64,000 nucleotides of DNA from DASXKD01 sp963734725 (GTDB lineage: Bacteria; Actinomycetota; Actinomycetes; Streptosporangiales; Streptosporangiaceae). Made by a program: the position numbers and the translations under genes. Shown here one piece after another: positions 32,574-42,343 of the stretch; position 1 is the stretch's first letter, and the number at the start of each line of letters is the position of its first letter. Where the stretch lies: NCBI GenBank assembly GCA_963734725.1, contig CAVTIX010000002.1:16281-80280 (forward strand), read 5' to 3'. The notes under the pieces are model-generated. The model saw only the letters and a program-made list of their open reading frames with translations. It searched no databases and was not told where the DNA came from.

Positions 32574-34440
32574 CGAAGGTGACCTCCTCCTCGCCTTCCT
32601 CGGGCGTGCCCTCGGCGAACCGCTTCGCCTGCAGCGAGAACATCGTCCAGTACCGGCCGCGCAGCCCCATCAGCTCCTCGTGGCTGCCGAACTCGACGAC
32701 GGCCCCGCCTTCCACGACCGCGATCCGGTCGACGTGCCGGACGGTGGAGAAGCGGTGCGAGATCAGGATCGTCGTGCAGGATCTCGTGGCCGCGAGAACC
32801 CGCTCGAAGATCTCCGCCTCGCCGCGGACGTCGAGCTGGGCCGTCGGCTCGTCGAGCAGCACCAGCCCGGCGCCGAGCCGCACCGCCGACAGCGCCCGGG
32901 CCAGGGCCACGCGCTGCCATTGCCCGCCGGACAGGTCGGTGCCACCGGAGTAGCCCTTGGCCAGCACCGTGTCCAGGCCGGCCAGCGCACCCGCACCGGC
33001 CTCGGCGAGCGCGGCGTTGATGGTGTCATCCAGCGCCCCGTTGACGACCTCGCCCGAGGCAGCGCCCCCGGTCTCCCGCGGGGCCACGTTCTCCCTGAGG
33101 GTCAGCTCGAAGCGGACGAAGTCCTGGAACACGGCCGTGACCCGCCGCCGCCAGGACTCCAGGTCCAGGTCCTGGAGATCGACCCCGTCGGCCTCGATGG
33201 CGCCGGACTGAGGGTCATACAGGCGGCACAGCAGCTTGGCCAGGGTGGTCTTGCCGGCCCCGTTCTGCCCAACGATGGCCAGCGAACTCCCGGCCGGGAT
33301 CTCCAGGTCGAGCCCGTTGAGCACCAGGTGCGCCGGCGCCGCCGGGTAGGCGAACGTCACGTCCCGGAACCTGATGTGGTGCGCTGGCATGCCATCGGCC
33401 GGCCGGGTTCCCGGCGTGATCGTGCCGGCCCGGCCCATCGCGGCCTTGAGCCTGGCCACGGCCGCCACCGGCGCCGCGGCGCTGTCCAGCGCCCAGTTGA
33501 GCCCGCCGAACGCGATCATGGACGTGCCGATCGCCGCGGAGGCGTACGCGACAAGGGCGCCGAGGGCAAGACGGTGATCGAGCGCGGCGGAGGCGAGCGC
33601 CCACAGCACCAGCAGGTTGGCAGCCAGCACCAGCGCGAGGCTGGCGAGCACCGAGCGCTCCCGCATCCGCGTCGCCTCGTACTGGAGCCGGTGCAGCCGC
33701 CGCCGGCTGACCAGGAACCGCTCGAGCACCCAGTCCGGCAGGCCGAAGATCCGCAGCTCCTTGGCTGCGGGCGGGTCCACGGCCAGCCGGTAGGCGTAGT
33801 CGGCATCCCGCTGTGCCTGCCGCACCTCCTCGGTGTTGCGGTCCTTCCAGACACCGCTTTCGCGCAGCAGCCAGTGCGTCCCGAGCCACGCGCCGGCCAG
33901 CACCGGCGGCGCCCACCAGGCGAAGCCGAAGAGCACGCACGCCTGGGCAAGGCCGGCGACCATGTCCACCAGCCCCCCGGCGATGAAGTCCATCGACGCC
34001 GACAGCGGCGGCCCGGTCATCCCCCGGTCGAAGTCCCTGGCCGCCTGAAGGTCGGCGGCCAGCCCGGGATCCTCCAGGTGACCGATGCCGGGGACGGCCA
34101 CGCACGCGCCGGTCAGCTCGTCATAGAGCCAGGCCGAGGTCCGGTCGCCGAGGTTGGCGGACAGCGCCGTATGCAGCGGGCCGAGGACTTGCAGCAGGAT
34201 GAACAGGACGCCCACGATGATCAGGGGGACCGCGAGGCTGCCCTGGTGCTGGATCGCCCCGACCAGCACGCCGGTGGCGATGGAGAAACCGGCAGGCAAG
34301 AGGCCGCGGACCCCCAGCAGGGACCACCATCCGGCGGCCATCGGCCGGTCGGCGCGCCACAACGCGGCGGCGAGCTGCAGCTCCTGCCGTTCTCGAATCC
34401 GGCGCGGCACCGAGCGCGCTTGCGGTCCTTCTCCGGTCAT
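32560..34440 (-). CDS. ABC exporter half-transporter (partner subunit)
   Basis: A 626-aa ABC exporter from the ATG at 34440 (the frame stays open further upstream to 34659 but that part overlaps the preceding ATPase gene out of frame). TM domain at about residues 35-330, NBD with Walker A GQNGAGKTTL, canonical signature LSGGQWQRVAL, Walker B GLVLLDEPTA and an H-loop ISHRFSTVR. Forms a heterodimer with the downstream subunit. The upstream AAA ATPase genes end 176 bases away on the same strand, so a functional link is possible but not shown. Confidence 0.9.
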   Translation of the reverse strand: MTGEGPQARSVPRRIRERQELQLAAALWRADRPMAAGWWSLLGVRGLLPAGFSIATGVLVGAIQHQGSLAVPLIIVGVLFILLQVLGPLHTALSANLGDRTSAWLYDELTGACVAVPGIGHLEDPGLAADLQAARDFDRGMTGPPLSASMDFIAGGLVDMVAGLAQACVLFGFAWWAPPVLAGAWLGTHWLLRESGVWKDRNTEEVRQAQRDADYAYRLAVDPPAAKELRIFGLPDWVLERFLVSRRRLHRLQYEATRMRERSVLASLALVLAANLLVLWALASAALDHRLALGALVAYASAAIGTSMIAFGGLNWALDSAAAPVAAVARLKAAMGRAGTITPGTRPADGMPAHHIRFRDVTFAYPAAPAHLVLNGLDLEIPAGSSLAIVGQNGAGKTTLAKLLCRLYDPQSGAIEADGVDLQDLDLESWRRRVTAVFQDFVRFELTLRENVAPRETGGAASGEVVNGALDDTINAALAEAGAGALAGLDTVLAKGYSGGTDLSGGQWQRVALARALSAVRLGAGLVLLDEPTAQLDVRGEAEIFERVLAATRSCTTILISHRFSTVRHVDRIAVVEGGAVVEFGSHEELMGLRGRYWTMFSLQAKRFAEGTPEEGEEEVTFDVLR

Positions 34441-34616
34441 GACTCCAGCCTGCCAAGCGGTGACGACATCTACTGGGTTTGTCGGCGGCTGCGCCTGGAC
34501 TCCGTCACGGGGTCGGGCGGCTCGGTGCGTGTTCTCCCTGTCACCGATCAGAACCGGCCCCAGCGCTGCCGCCATCGTCATCACCCCGTAACGGCGCCCG
34601 GCGCCGGCCGAGGGAC

Positions 34617-35594
34617 TCAGTGTGAGCGCAGCAGGTATGCGGAAAACTCCGAGGACCACACCTCGCCGTTGTCATCGATAAGGCCATAACGCCGCACCAG
34701 GGCCCCCTGCTCGATATCCACCTCGATTTCCAGGCCGGAGGCCAGCTTGACGAGTGGCGCCCAGAGCTCCTCCCGCCGCATGAAGTCTTCCAGCTTCTTG
34801 TAGTAGGACGCCAGGTCGGGCTGGATGACTCGCCCGATATCGGTGATTCCCAGTTCCAGCATGCGGCTGAAGGCCATCTCGGACAGGAAGGGATTGCCCG
34901 CCGCGTATTTCCATGCGACCTCGGCCGCGTCGCCCGCAAGCTCCGCGGTGCGGGAAGCCATCGCCCTGACCTGCTCATAGTCCATCGGGCGCAAATAGAT
35001 CGAATCGCAAACGCCCGCGAAGGTCGACACGTCCGCAGCCTGCACCTCGATGCGATCGATCGGGGAACGGGCTACCGCCAGGGCCGCCATGGGGATCCGG
35101 TCCGGATAGTAGACGAGTTCCCGCAGCAGGTTGAGGAACTGACGGGCATCGGGGAAATACTTGATCTTGTCGAATTCGTCCAGGACGACTACCAGCTGGC
35201 CCCCCGATCTGCCCAGCCGCAAGAGCGCGTCACGGATCCTCCGGTACAGGTCGTGAATCGCGACCTCCTGGGCGCCGTTTTCGCTGCCTCCGGTGGTGAA
35301 CGTCGTGTTCAACACCGTGTCCGGCGGGCAGATCGCCAGGATGTCCTGCAGCGCTTCGGCGCCGGAGCGAACCCCAGCGAGGCTGACCCAGCCGGTCCGG
35401 GTCCCCTCAGGCGCTTCTTTGAGGATCTCGTTGGCCAGCGACGACTTCCCCATGCGCGTCAAGCCGATGAGCGCAGCGCTGCTACAGGCCTCGTAAAGGC
35501 GCCGCCGGAGCGATGCGCGTTCTTGTTCGCGGCCGACAAACCGCTCATCCGACGCTATGGTCCCGTACCTGACAAAGGGATTAGGAGTGGTCAT
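34617..35594 (-). CDS. AAA/STAND-like ATPase with C-terminal winged helix (short partner)
   Basis: A 325-aa ATPase. It begins TPNPFVRYGTIASDERFVGRE; Walker A is GLTRMGKSS (about residue 43) and Walker B VVVLDEFDK (about 138). The later segments GNPFLSEM and a C-terminal winged-helix-like end follow the layout of STAND/Orc1-Cdc6-like ATPases. Its start overlaps the longer ATPase gene by 4 bases (ATGA). The NP(F/Y)xRY...F(V/F)GR motif is shared with that neighbour, so both come from one ancestor. Role unknown; the architecture is reminiscent of conflict or signalling ATPases. Confidence 0.8.
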   Translation of the reverse strand: MTTPNPFVRYGTIASDERFVGREQERASLRRRLYEACSSAALIGLTRMGKSSLANEILKEAPEGTRTGWVSLAGVRSGAEALQDILAICPPDTVLNTTFTTGGSENGAQEVAIHDLYRRIRDALLRLGRSGGQLVVVLDEFDKIKYFPDARQFLNLLRELVYYPDRIPMAALAVARSPIDRIEVQAADVSTFAGVCDSIYLRPMDYEQVRAMASRTAELAGDAAEVAWKYAAGNPFLSEMAFSRMLELGITDIGRVIQPDLASYYKKLEDFMRREELWAPLVKLASGLEIEVDIEQGALVRRYGLIDDNGEVWSSEFSAYLLRSH

Positions 35595-37879
35595 GGCACA
35601 TTCCCGACATTATTGGCTCTCAGCCACTCAGCGAACAGCTGGACACGAATGCGCAGCTGCCCGCTTGCATCCTGCTCGAGCACCTCGCGGGCAAGGAGGT
35701 CGCGCACCAGCGCCGCATCCTCCTGCCCGACTTCTCGTGACGTGACCGACCGCGTCAGCGCGACGCGGGTCAGCAGCTCCAGGTACTTCTCCCTCGGCAC
35801 CAGGGCAACCGACTCCCCGCCAGCGGTGATGAGCGGGTCGAACTTATCCATGGTCAGCGCCGAAGGCCCCGTCGTCAGGGTGACCAGGACATCGCCGACC
35901 ACTGATTCGGTGATGAACGCCAGCCGGTTCCTGTTGAGGTGCTGGACCAGGCGGTCGCAGAAGATCTGCAGGTAAAAGGGGCTCCCGGCGGTCAGGCTGA
36001 TCAGCCGGTCCAGGGATGCGCCTTTGTACCTTGACTCCCCGGAGATCCTGATCGGCTCCTCGGCGAGCGCGCGGGCTTCCTCCGCGCTGAGGTAGCTGAT
36101 CCGCTCGTCGTGAGTGACGCCGAACTCGTTAGGATAGGCCTCCTTGAAGCGGGGCATCGTGTCCTGGCCGATCAGCACGGCATCGAATGTCCTGCTCTCA
36201 AGCAGCGATTTCCATTGCCGCATGAACGCGGGCGTGAGCAGCCCCTCGCGTATGTACTCGTAGACGTAGGTGAATTCGTCGATGAGGAAAATGGGCCGGA
36301 CGTCGCGCCAGCCCTTCCGCGCCTGGATCAGGTGGGTGGAGGCGAGCACGCTGCGGCGGAAGCTTTCAATGGGTGAGGCTTCGACCTGGAAGTCCCGCGG
36401 CCAGTTGTGCTCGAGTACGTCGGTCATGTCAAAGTCATGCACGAGCCGCTCGTACAGCGCGTCGATGCAGGCCTGAACGAAGCTGCGCTCCGCCTTGGTG
36501 GTGTCGATGGTCCCCAGGCTGAGGTGGACGGCGAAGTTCGGCGGCCCGAGGCGTTTTGCCAGCTGCCGGAGCACCGAAGACTTCCCGGATCGTTTCTGCC
36601 CGTAGAGCACGAAACACTGGCCGAGCGGCCCGCTGGTGAGCTCGTGGTAAATGCGGTCGAGGAGCTCTTGGCGGCCGAAGAACATCTTCTGCTCCTCGAC
36701 CGGGGTGCCGCCGGAATACCGGGTGTAGGGGTTGGTGACGCTCACAAATCCGCGGGCTGGCTCGAGCACGGCCACCACGGTCCGTGCGGGGCTTTCTGCG
36801 ATCTGGCCGTTGGCGCCCCGGAACCGCAGGCCCAGGGACATCGTGACCTCGCCCATGCCCAGCGCCAGGTCCGAGACCTTCAGCCGCTGCACCAGCTCCC
36901 GGGTCTCACCCGGCCGCAGCGTCTGCAGAAACCCCGTCTGCCCGTACGCGCGCAGGCCGGGCGCGTTCTTGAGCAGCAGCTGGACGGCCTCCACCGGGGC
37001 ATCCCCGGCGGGGAGCTCAACCATCATGGTCAGGAGGAAAGTCTGGTCATCTCCTATGTAGAAGCGCTCTTTGGAAGTGGCGCCGACAAAGTCAGGAGAC
37101 GAGACGGCGCTGCGGACGTGCCGGGAGTGCTCGGTGTCCGCCACGTACGTGAGCTGGCGCAGCAGGGTGCGGAAATACGATGGCGGGCTCTGCCCCGAGC
37201 TGATCACCGAATCCAGCGCCGAGGTCGCCGCGGCGATATTCTGACGAGCCTGTTCGTAGACGGATTCATGGCGCTCGTAGTCGTTTTCCAGCAGTTGTTC
37301 GGCCACCACGTCGAGGGCTTCCGCGATGGAGCTTCTGAGCTGGCCCGACGGCCCTCTGCCGGCCTTTTCCATCAAGAGTCTCGTGCGAAGATCGAGGAGC
37401 AGCGCGGCGGAAACATCGCTGCCCTTCTCATTGATATACGTGGAATAAAATGACTCGGCATTCACCGGAGGGCTGCCGGTGACGTTGCCCGGGGGGCTCG
37501 CGGTCAGGTTCGCGCGGGGACCCGGGGTCACCGTCGGCGCCACAGGGGCGTGGGTGTCCGTTCGGGCTGGAGCGCGCTCGCTGCCGCGGAGGGGCTGGTC
37601 TGCGCCCGCGAGAGGGCGGGCCGAGAGGATGGCTCTGGGCGGGACGGTTAGCTGGCGGCCGTCATCCAGCTGGAGCACCAGCTGATCGGGCCGGACGGAC
37701 AGGATTCGCGCTTTTCGCACCCAGCGCTGCGCACCCTGCAGCGTGATTTCGTACTCCGCGCCAGCTCTCAGGTTAAGACTCGTGGCCACGGCCCCCTCCG
37801 CCGGTGAGTGGCACACCACAGCCCACAGCCCGCGGGGGCCCATGGTCAGCTGGCCATTGTGAGTACGCAGTTTTGACAT
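35591..37879 (-). CDS. Large AAA/STAND-like ATPase with N-terminal SH3-like and beta-sandwich regions
   Basis: A 762-aa protein from ATG 37879 (a GTG at 37894 is possible). Residues 1-95 form a beta-rich barrel-like region (EYEITLQGAQRWVRKARIL, LVLQLDDGRQLTVPP), then a low-complexity linker, a helical region (about 140-230), a beta-sandwich-like region (about 265-370), and an ATPase domain starting NPYTRYSGG, FFGRQELLDRI, with Walker A GQKRSGKSS (about 430) and Walker B PIFLIDEFTY (about 535). GSPFYLQIFC and a winged-helix end follow. Coupled to the shorter ATPase. I do not recognise a characterised homologue. Confidence 0.78.
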   Translation of the reverse strand: MSKLRTHNGQLTMGPRGLWAVVCHSPAEGAVATSLNLRAGAEYEITLQGAQRWVRKARILSVRPDQLVLQLDDGRQLTVPPRAILSARPLAGADQPLRGSERAPARTDTHAPVAPTVTPGPRANLTASPPGNVTGSPPVNAESFYSTYINEKGSDVSAALLLDLRTRLLMEKAGRGPSGQLRSSIAEALDVVAEQLLENDYERHESVYEQARQNIAAATSALDSVISSGQSPPSYFRTLLRQLTYVADTEHSRHVRSAVSSPDFVGATSKERFYIGDDQTFLLTMMVELPAGDAPVEAVQLLLKNAPGLRAYGQTGFLQTLRPGETRELVQRLKVSDLALGMGEVTMSLGLRFRGANGQIAESPARTVVAVLEPARGFVSVTNPYTRYSGGTPVEEQKMFFGRQELLDRIYHELTSGPLGQCFVLYGQKRSGKSSVLRQLAKRLGPPNFAVHLSLGTIDTTKAERSFVQACIDALYERLVHDFDMTDVLEHNWPRDFQVEASPIESFRRSVLASTHLIQARKGWRDVRPIFLIDEFTYVYEYIREGLLTPAFMRQWKSLLESRTFDAVLIGQDTMPRFKEAYPNEFGVTHDERISYLSAEEARALAEEPIRISGESRYKGASLDRLISLTAGSPFYLQIFCDRLVQHLNRNRLAFITESVVGDVLVTLTTGPSALTMDKFDPLITAGGESVALVPREKYLELLTRVALTRSVTSREVGQEDAALVRDLLAREVLEQDASGQLRIRVQLFAEWLRANNVGNVP

Positions 37880-38066
37880 TACCTCGCGGCCCACTCGGGG
37901 TGCTATGCCTTACTGGCCGGCCCATCCAAGGATGCAGGCGGGGCTGCGTAGGCTTTGACGATGATGCAGCGGCCAGGTATGGGGGTTAGCCGGTGTGCGA
38001 CCAGCGGGCCAATTATCGGCCGGGTCTCATGACGATTCTGATCGCAGCCCGGTGGGCGGCCTGCTG

Positions 38067-38915
38067 ATGCTGTCAGGTGAGGCGATGCAACCGCTGTGGC
38101 CATGGCTGCACGTGTACGCCCTCAGTGCTGCCAGGCATGCCCAGGCAGCAAGATCACCCAATACCTGGACCATCGCGGCGTTCGTTGTCGCCGCGGTCGG
38201 TTCCGGCATCGTGGCATGGCAGGCCTGGGAAACGCACCGTACGACAAGCCTCAGCCAGAAGGCGCTGGACGCTTCCGCGGCGCTTGCCATTGACAGCGCG
38301 CGCAGCCGGCTGGACCAGGACGCGCCGCGGGTCGACGTGTACGTCGAGGGGGTGTCGATCCTCACCGCTGGTCTCGCGGACCTGCCCGGCGCTCAGATCG
38401 AGCCCGGCGCGCGATGGAACCTCAGCCAGGACGCCGCCAGATCGCTCCAGGTCCAGGCGCGGGTCAAGGTGAGGAACCTGATGGGCGACAGGACCACCCA
38501 TCTGAAGGTCACCGGCCTGCACGACCCCGCCATGCACGCCGGCACCGAGGTCCTGCTCCTTCCCACGACGGAACGGATCTACTTCCTGACGGCCACGTTC
38601 ACGCTGGGTCAATGGGCGGAGAACTGGGAGTCACACCGAGACGGCGAGCGTCCGCCCAATGTCGCGGAAGGCTGCGTCATATCCGGCGACGACAGGGACG
38701 AAGGAGTAGTTGACAGGTGGCCCTTGCGCCTGGCCGCCTGGCCGATCCAGCCGGACGGGGACTCAGACGGCACATGGCAGCTGGCGGCAGGAACGGCGGG
38801 CAAGGATTGGTTCATCATCGCAATGCGCCCGCTCCGCGAGCGCAGTTACTGGATCTCCCAGCGGAGAGGGATCCCGCTGCCGGATCTTCCCGAACGACAG
38901 GCCCCGGACCGTTGA
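38067..38915 (+). CDS. Single-pass membrane protein of unknown function, divergent from the ATPase pair
   Basis: A 282-aa protein from ATG 38067 (ATG 38085 is also possible). One TM helix lies near the N-terminus (TWTIAAFVVAAVGSGIVAW), then a short helix and a mostly beta-structured soluble domain with RVDVYVEGV, LQVQARVKVRN and RIYFLTATFTLGQW. I recognise no family. It is transcribed away from the large ATPase gene with a shared region of about 190 bases, so it may be the membrane component of the same system. Its stop codon is inside a 22-bp tandem repeat. Confidence 0.6.
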   Translation: MLSGEAMQPLWPWLHVYALSAARHAQAARSPNTWTIAAFVVAAVGSGIVAWQAWETHRTTSLSQKALDASAALAIDSARSRLDQDAPRVDVYVEGVSILTAGLADLPGAQIEPGARWNLSQDAARSLQVQARVKVRNLMGDRTTHLKVTGLHDPAMHAGTEVLLLPTTERIYFLTATFTLGQWAENWESHRDGERPPNVAEGCVISGDDRDEGVVDRWPLRLAAWPIQPDGDSDGTWQLAAGTAGKDWFIIAMRPLRERSYWISQRRGIPLPDLPERQAPDR

Positions 38916-38996
38916 CGGCAGCTGCCTGCGCCGTTGGCGGCAGCTGCCCGCGCCGTTGACCGCAGCTGCCGGCGCCGTTGACCGCAGCCAATGTGA
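38909..38996. repeat. Tandem repeat, 22 bp x 4, overlapping a stop codon
   Basis: Four units at 38909, 38931, 38953 and 38975, each CCGTTGRCSGCAGCTGCC or close to it, with an exact 22-bp period. The first includes the TGA (38913-38915) of the membrane-protein gene. Confidence 0.92.
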
Positions 38997-39108
38997 AAAA
39001 GAAGCGGCGAGCCATTGACACCGCGCCAAAACGCGGCGCTAACTGAAACCCACAAACCCCGCGTGGCTGCTGAGGCATGCCGTGCCTCCAGCTCGAATGG
39101 GGAACGTG

Positions 39109-40047
39109 ATGACAGACCCGGAGGCCACCCGGCAGGGCCCGCCAGCTACGTCCGTCCCGGCCGCTCCCGGGCCCCTGGCCAGCGCGCAGAGCCCTGTCAC
39201 CGATCATGAACCTGCTGTTGCCCAGGCTCCGGTCGATGCGCCCCCGCGCAGGCGGCGGCGATGGCCGCTGGTCACGCTCGTGGCCGTGATCGTGGTGGCT
39301 GCCCTGGCCGGTGGCCTGGTGGCCTGGGCCCCGTGGACCCAGCCGCCGGTGCTGCGCCCGGCCGGGCTGGCGGCTGGCCCCGCCACCGCCAACTCGATCT
39401 CGTTCCGCTGGGCGCGCCCGGCCACGGGCCCGCTGCCGGACAAGTACCTGATCCTGAGCGACGGCAGAGCCGCGGGGACGGTCGCCGGGACGGCTACGTC
39501 CTACCGGCAGGCAGGCCTGACCCCGGCTAGCACCTACCAGTACCGCGTGGTGGCGCTGCGGGGCGGTAAGCGGTCCCCCCAGTCCGCCGCTCTCGCGGTG
39601 AGTACCATCACCCCGCCCGTGTCCCAGGCACGCTTGCAGGGACTATGGAACATCTACTCTAAAACCATCCGCCACACGTCCCATGGCCGGAGCGGGACGC
39701 TGACCTGGGACTTCATCCCGTCGTGCGCGACCGGCGTCTGCGACGTGGTAGCGCACGTGAAGGACGGCAAGTACTCGTTCACGGTGACGCTGACCCCTAC
39801 CGGTGGGGTGTACCGGGGGCGAACCGTAGCCAACTTCGGTCCCTGCGGGCCGCGTGGCAGTTCGATCCCCGACCCGGCAACGGTGAAGCTCCGGCTACGC
39901 GCCACCAATGCGGTGGGGGAGGGCCAGGCGTGGACTGCCATCTCAGTGACCGGCGCCATGGTCGGCAGTTACAAGTACGTCTCCTCCGCCACCTTCTATT
40001 GCCCCGCCTCCGGCTTCAAGGCCGCCCTCAGCGGAAACCCCAATTAG
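39109..40047 (+). CDS. Membrane-anchored protein with fibronectin type III-like domain
   Basis: A 312-aa protein from ATG 39109 (GGGGAA 5 bases upstream). A Pro/Ala-rich cytoplasmic N-terminus and RRRRR stop precede one TM helix (about residues 55-78). Then an FN3-like module: PPVLRPAGLAAGPATANSI, SFRWARPATGPLPDKYLI, and LTPASTYQYRVVAL, followed by a C-terminal beta-rich domain with four Cys (CATGVC, FGPCGP and FYCPA), probably disulphide-linked outside the cell. Function unknown; similar proteins occur in actinomycetes. Confidence 0.75.
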   Translation: MTDPEATRQGPPATSVPAAPGPLASAQSPVTDHEPAVAQAPVDAPPRRRRRWPLVTLVAVIVVAALAGGLVAWAPWTQPPVLRPAGLAAGPATANSISFRWARPATGPLPDKYLILSDGRAAGTVAGTATSYRQAGLTPASTYQYRVVALRGGKRSPQSAALAVSTITPPVSQARLQGLWNIYSKTIRHTSHGRSGTLTWDFIPSCATGVCDVVAHVKDGKYSFTVTLTPTGGVYRGRTVANFGPCGPRGSSIPDPATVKLRLRATNAVGEGQAWTAISVTGAMVGSYKYVSSATFYCPASGFKAALSGNPN

Positions 40048-40082
40048 CTCGCTGACCGGATCAAGCCATAGCTCCGGTGACG

Positions 40083-42323
40083 TCACGACAGCAGGTCCGA
40101 CGCTGCCTTCTCGATGCCGGCCTCGGATACCAGCACGTGGGCAGCGGCGTCGCCGAGCGGGATGAAGCTGTCCATGGCGGTGACCCGCGCGGCCCGGCCG
40201 CCGTAGCCAGCGTCGGCCAGCGCGGTGATCACGGCTTCCGAGACGCCGCCGGAGCGGCGGGTCTCGTCGACGACGAGGACCCGTCCGGTCGCGTCAGCCT
40301 CCCGCAGCAGGTCGCCGACGGGCAGCGGGGCCAGCCACCGCAGGTCCAGGACCCGCGCGCCGATCCCGGTCTCGGCCAGCCGCCTGGCCACCCGCAGCGA
40401 CATCGGCACCCCGTTGCCGAAGGTCACCAGCGTGAGGTCCGAGCCATCGCCGTAGGTGCGGCCGCGGCCGATCGGCACGTGCGCGTCGGCCCATCGTTCG
40501 GGGGCGGGATACGGACACAGCCAGCCCCCATCGCCGGGCTCATACAGGTCGCGCGTGTGGTACAGGGCGATCGGCTCCAGGAAGACGCAGACCGAGCCGT
40601 CAACGTCGGCGGCAGCCAGGCAGGTCCGCAGCATCGCCGCCGCGTCGTCACCGCGGGCCGGCACGGCGACGACGAGGCCAGGGATGTCGCGCAGCACGGC
40701 GACCGCGTTGTCGTTGTGAAAGTGCCCACCGAAGCCCTTCTGGTAGGCCAGGCCCGCCACCCGCACCACCATGGGGTTGCGGAACTGCCCGATGGAGAAG
40801 AACTGCAGGCTGGCCGCCTCGCCGCGGAGCTGGTCCTCGGCGTTGTGCAGGTAGGCGAGGTACTGGATCTCCGGCACCGGAAGCAGTCCGGTGACTCCGG
40901 CGCCGAGCCCGAGCCCGAGGATCGACTGCTCATCGAGCAGCGTGTCGAACACCCGACCGGCGCCGAACCGGCGGGTCAGGCCGCGGGTGACTCCGTAGAC
41001 CCCGCCTTTGCGCCCCACGTCCTCGCCGAACACCAGCAGGTGCGGGTACGACGCCAGCGCGTCGGCGAGAGCGCGGTTGATGCTGTCTGCGAGCGTGAGC
41101 TGTCCCGCAGCCTCGGGCGGCCGGTCGCCGAAGGCTCGCGCGCGCGCCTGGTCATCGCCGGCTTGCGCCGCGCGCCGTGCCACATGATCAGGATGGCGCG
41201 GCGCGAGCGGCGCGGCGATCTCCGCGCCGCTGGCCAGGCGCCTGTGCGTGACGGCGCCGTCGGCGAGGGCGCGGACCCGCGCGCGCATCGCCTCATAACG
41301 ATCCACGACCTCGGCGGGGGTGAGCAGCCCCGCGCCGACGAGCAGTCGTGCGGCGCCGAGCAGCGGGTCGCGGTCGTGCTCCGCGGTGATCTCACCGGAG
41401 CTGCGGTAGCTCACCTCGGCGTCGGAACCGGCGTGCGCCATGAATCGCACGACGCTCACATGCAGGAACGCGGGCGCGCGCTTGGCGCGAACGTAGGCCG
41501 CTGCGGCGAGGGCAGCGTCATAACAGGCGGCGAGGTCGGCGCCATCAGCGAAGAAGTACCGCATCGGCGGCCGGCCGGAGTATGTCGCCGCGATCCAGCC
41601 GGCCGGCGTCCGGACGCTGATGCCCAGGCCGTTGTCTTCGCAGACGAACAGCACCGGCATCGGCAGTCCCTGGTAGGCGACCTGGCAGGCGGTGTTGATG
41701 GCGCCGGTCGCGGTCGAGTGGTTGGCCGAGGCGTCGCCGAAACTGGTCACCGCGATCGCATCGCCCGGCCACTGCGACGTCACGCCGAGCTTGCGGGCGC
41801 GGTCGATGGCAAAGGCGACACCGACCGCGCGCGGCAGGTGGGAGGCGATGGTCGACGTCTGCGGGATCACCGCGAGGCCAGCGTGGCCGAAGACTTTGTG
41901 CCTGCCGCCGGCGATCGGCTCGTCGGCCGCCGTTACCAGGCCGAGCAGGACGTCGCGCAGCGGGTCGGTGCCACCCACCTGGGCGGCGCGCGCGAGGTAG
42001 AACGCGCCGGAGCGGTAATGCAGCAGGGCCGGGTCCGTCGGGCGCAGGGCGGCCGCCACCGCCGCGTTGGCCTCGTGCCCCGACGACCCGATCGTGTAAA
42101 AGCCCTGGCCAGCCGCCCGCAGGTAGCGGGCGGCAAGGTCGAGATGGCGGTTGCCGAGCTGCGCGTCGAACAGCTCCAGCGCCAGGCCGCCGGTGAGCCG
42201 GCTGCCCGGCCGCACCGGCTCTGCCGGGTCAGCCGGGCGCGCCCGGGGGGCAGCGGCTTCCAGCGCCGTGGTCTTCACCAGGAAGTGCTGATCGAGCGCC
42301 TCCTCAGGCGATGGCCCGCCCAT
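40083..42323 (-). CDS. Fused alpha/beta E1 component of a 2-oxoacid dehydrogenase
   Basis: A 746-aa protein joining the E1 alpha (about residues 20-375) and E1 beta (about 400-746) parts of branched-chain-type 2-oxoacid dehydrogenases. The TPP motif is FGDASANHSTATGAIN followed by the VFVCEDNGLGIS-like segment LFVCEDNGLGIS. The beta half starts LTLADSINRALADAL and includes VFGEDVGRKGGVYGVT and the C-terminal transketolase domain. It is third in an operon after lysine 6-aminotransferase and an aldehyde dehydrogenase (20-base gap), suggesting action on 2-oxoadipate or a related acid. E2 and E3 genes are not in the window. ATG 42323 has a GGGAGGGGG site. Confidence 0.88.
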   Translation of the reverse strand: MGGPSPEEALDQHFLVKTTALEAAAPRARPADPAEPVRPGSRLTGGLALELFDAQLGNRHLDLAARYLRAAGQGFYTIGSSGHEANAAVAAALRPTDPALLHYRSGAFYLARAAQVGGTDPLRDVLLGLVTAADEPIAGGRHKVFGHAGLAVIPQTSTIASHLPRAVGVAFAIDRARKLGVTSQWPGDAIAVTSFGDASANHSTATGAINTACQVAYQGLPMPVLFVCEDNGLGISVRTPAGWIAATYSGRPPMRYFFADGADLAACYDAALAAAAYVRAKRAPAFLHVSVVRFMAHAGSDAEVSYRSSGEITAEHDRDPLLGAARLLVGAGLLTPAEVVDRYEAMRARVRALADGAVTHRRLASGAEIAAPLAPRHPDHVARRAAQAGDDQARARAFGDRPPEAAGQLTLADSINRALADALASYPHLLVFGEDVGRKGGVYGVTRGLTRRFGAGRVFDTLLDEQSILGLGLGAGVTGLLPVPEIQYLAYLHNAEDQLRGEAASLQFFSIGQFRNPMVVRVAGLAYQKGFGGHFHNDNAVAVLRDIPGLVVAVPARGDDAAAMLRTCLAAADVDGSVCVFLEPIALYHTRDLYEPGDGGWLCPYPAPERWADAHVPIGRGRTYGDGSDLTLVTFGNGVPMSLRVARRLAETGIGARVLDLRWLAPLPVGDLLREADATGRVLVVDETRRSGGVSEAVITALADAGYGGRAARVTAMDSFIPLGDAAAHVLVSEAGIEKAASDLLS

Positions 42324-42343
42324 TCCCCCTCCCGGCGCGGGGG

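Noticed and set aside
32680..34689. 669-codon plus-strand frame opposite the ABC exporter
   Set aside because: No motifs; the opposite strand has Walker A/B and signature motifs.
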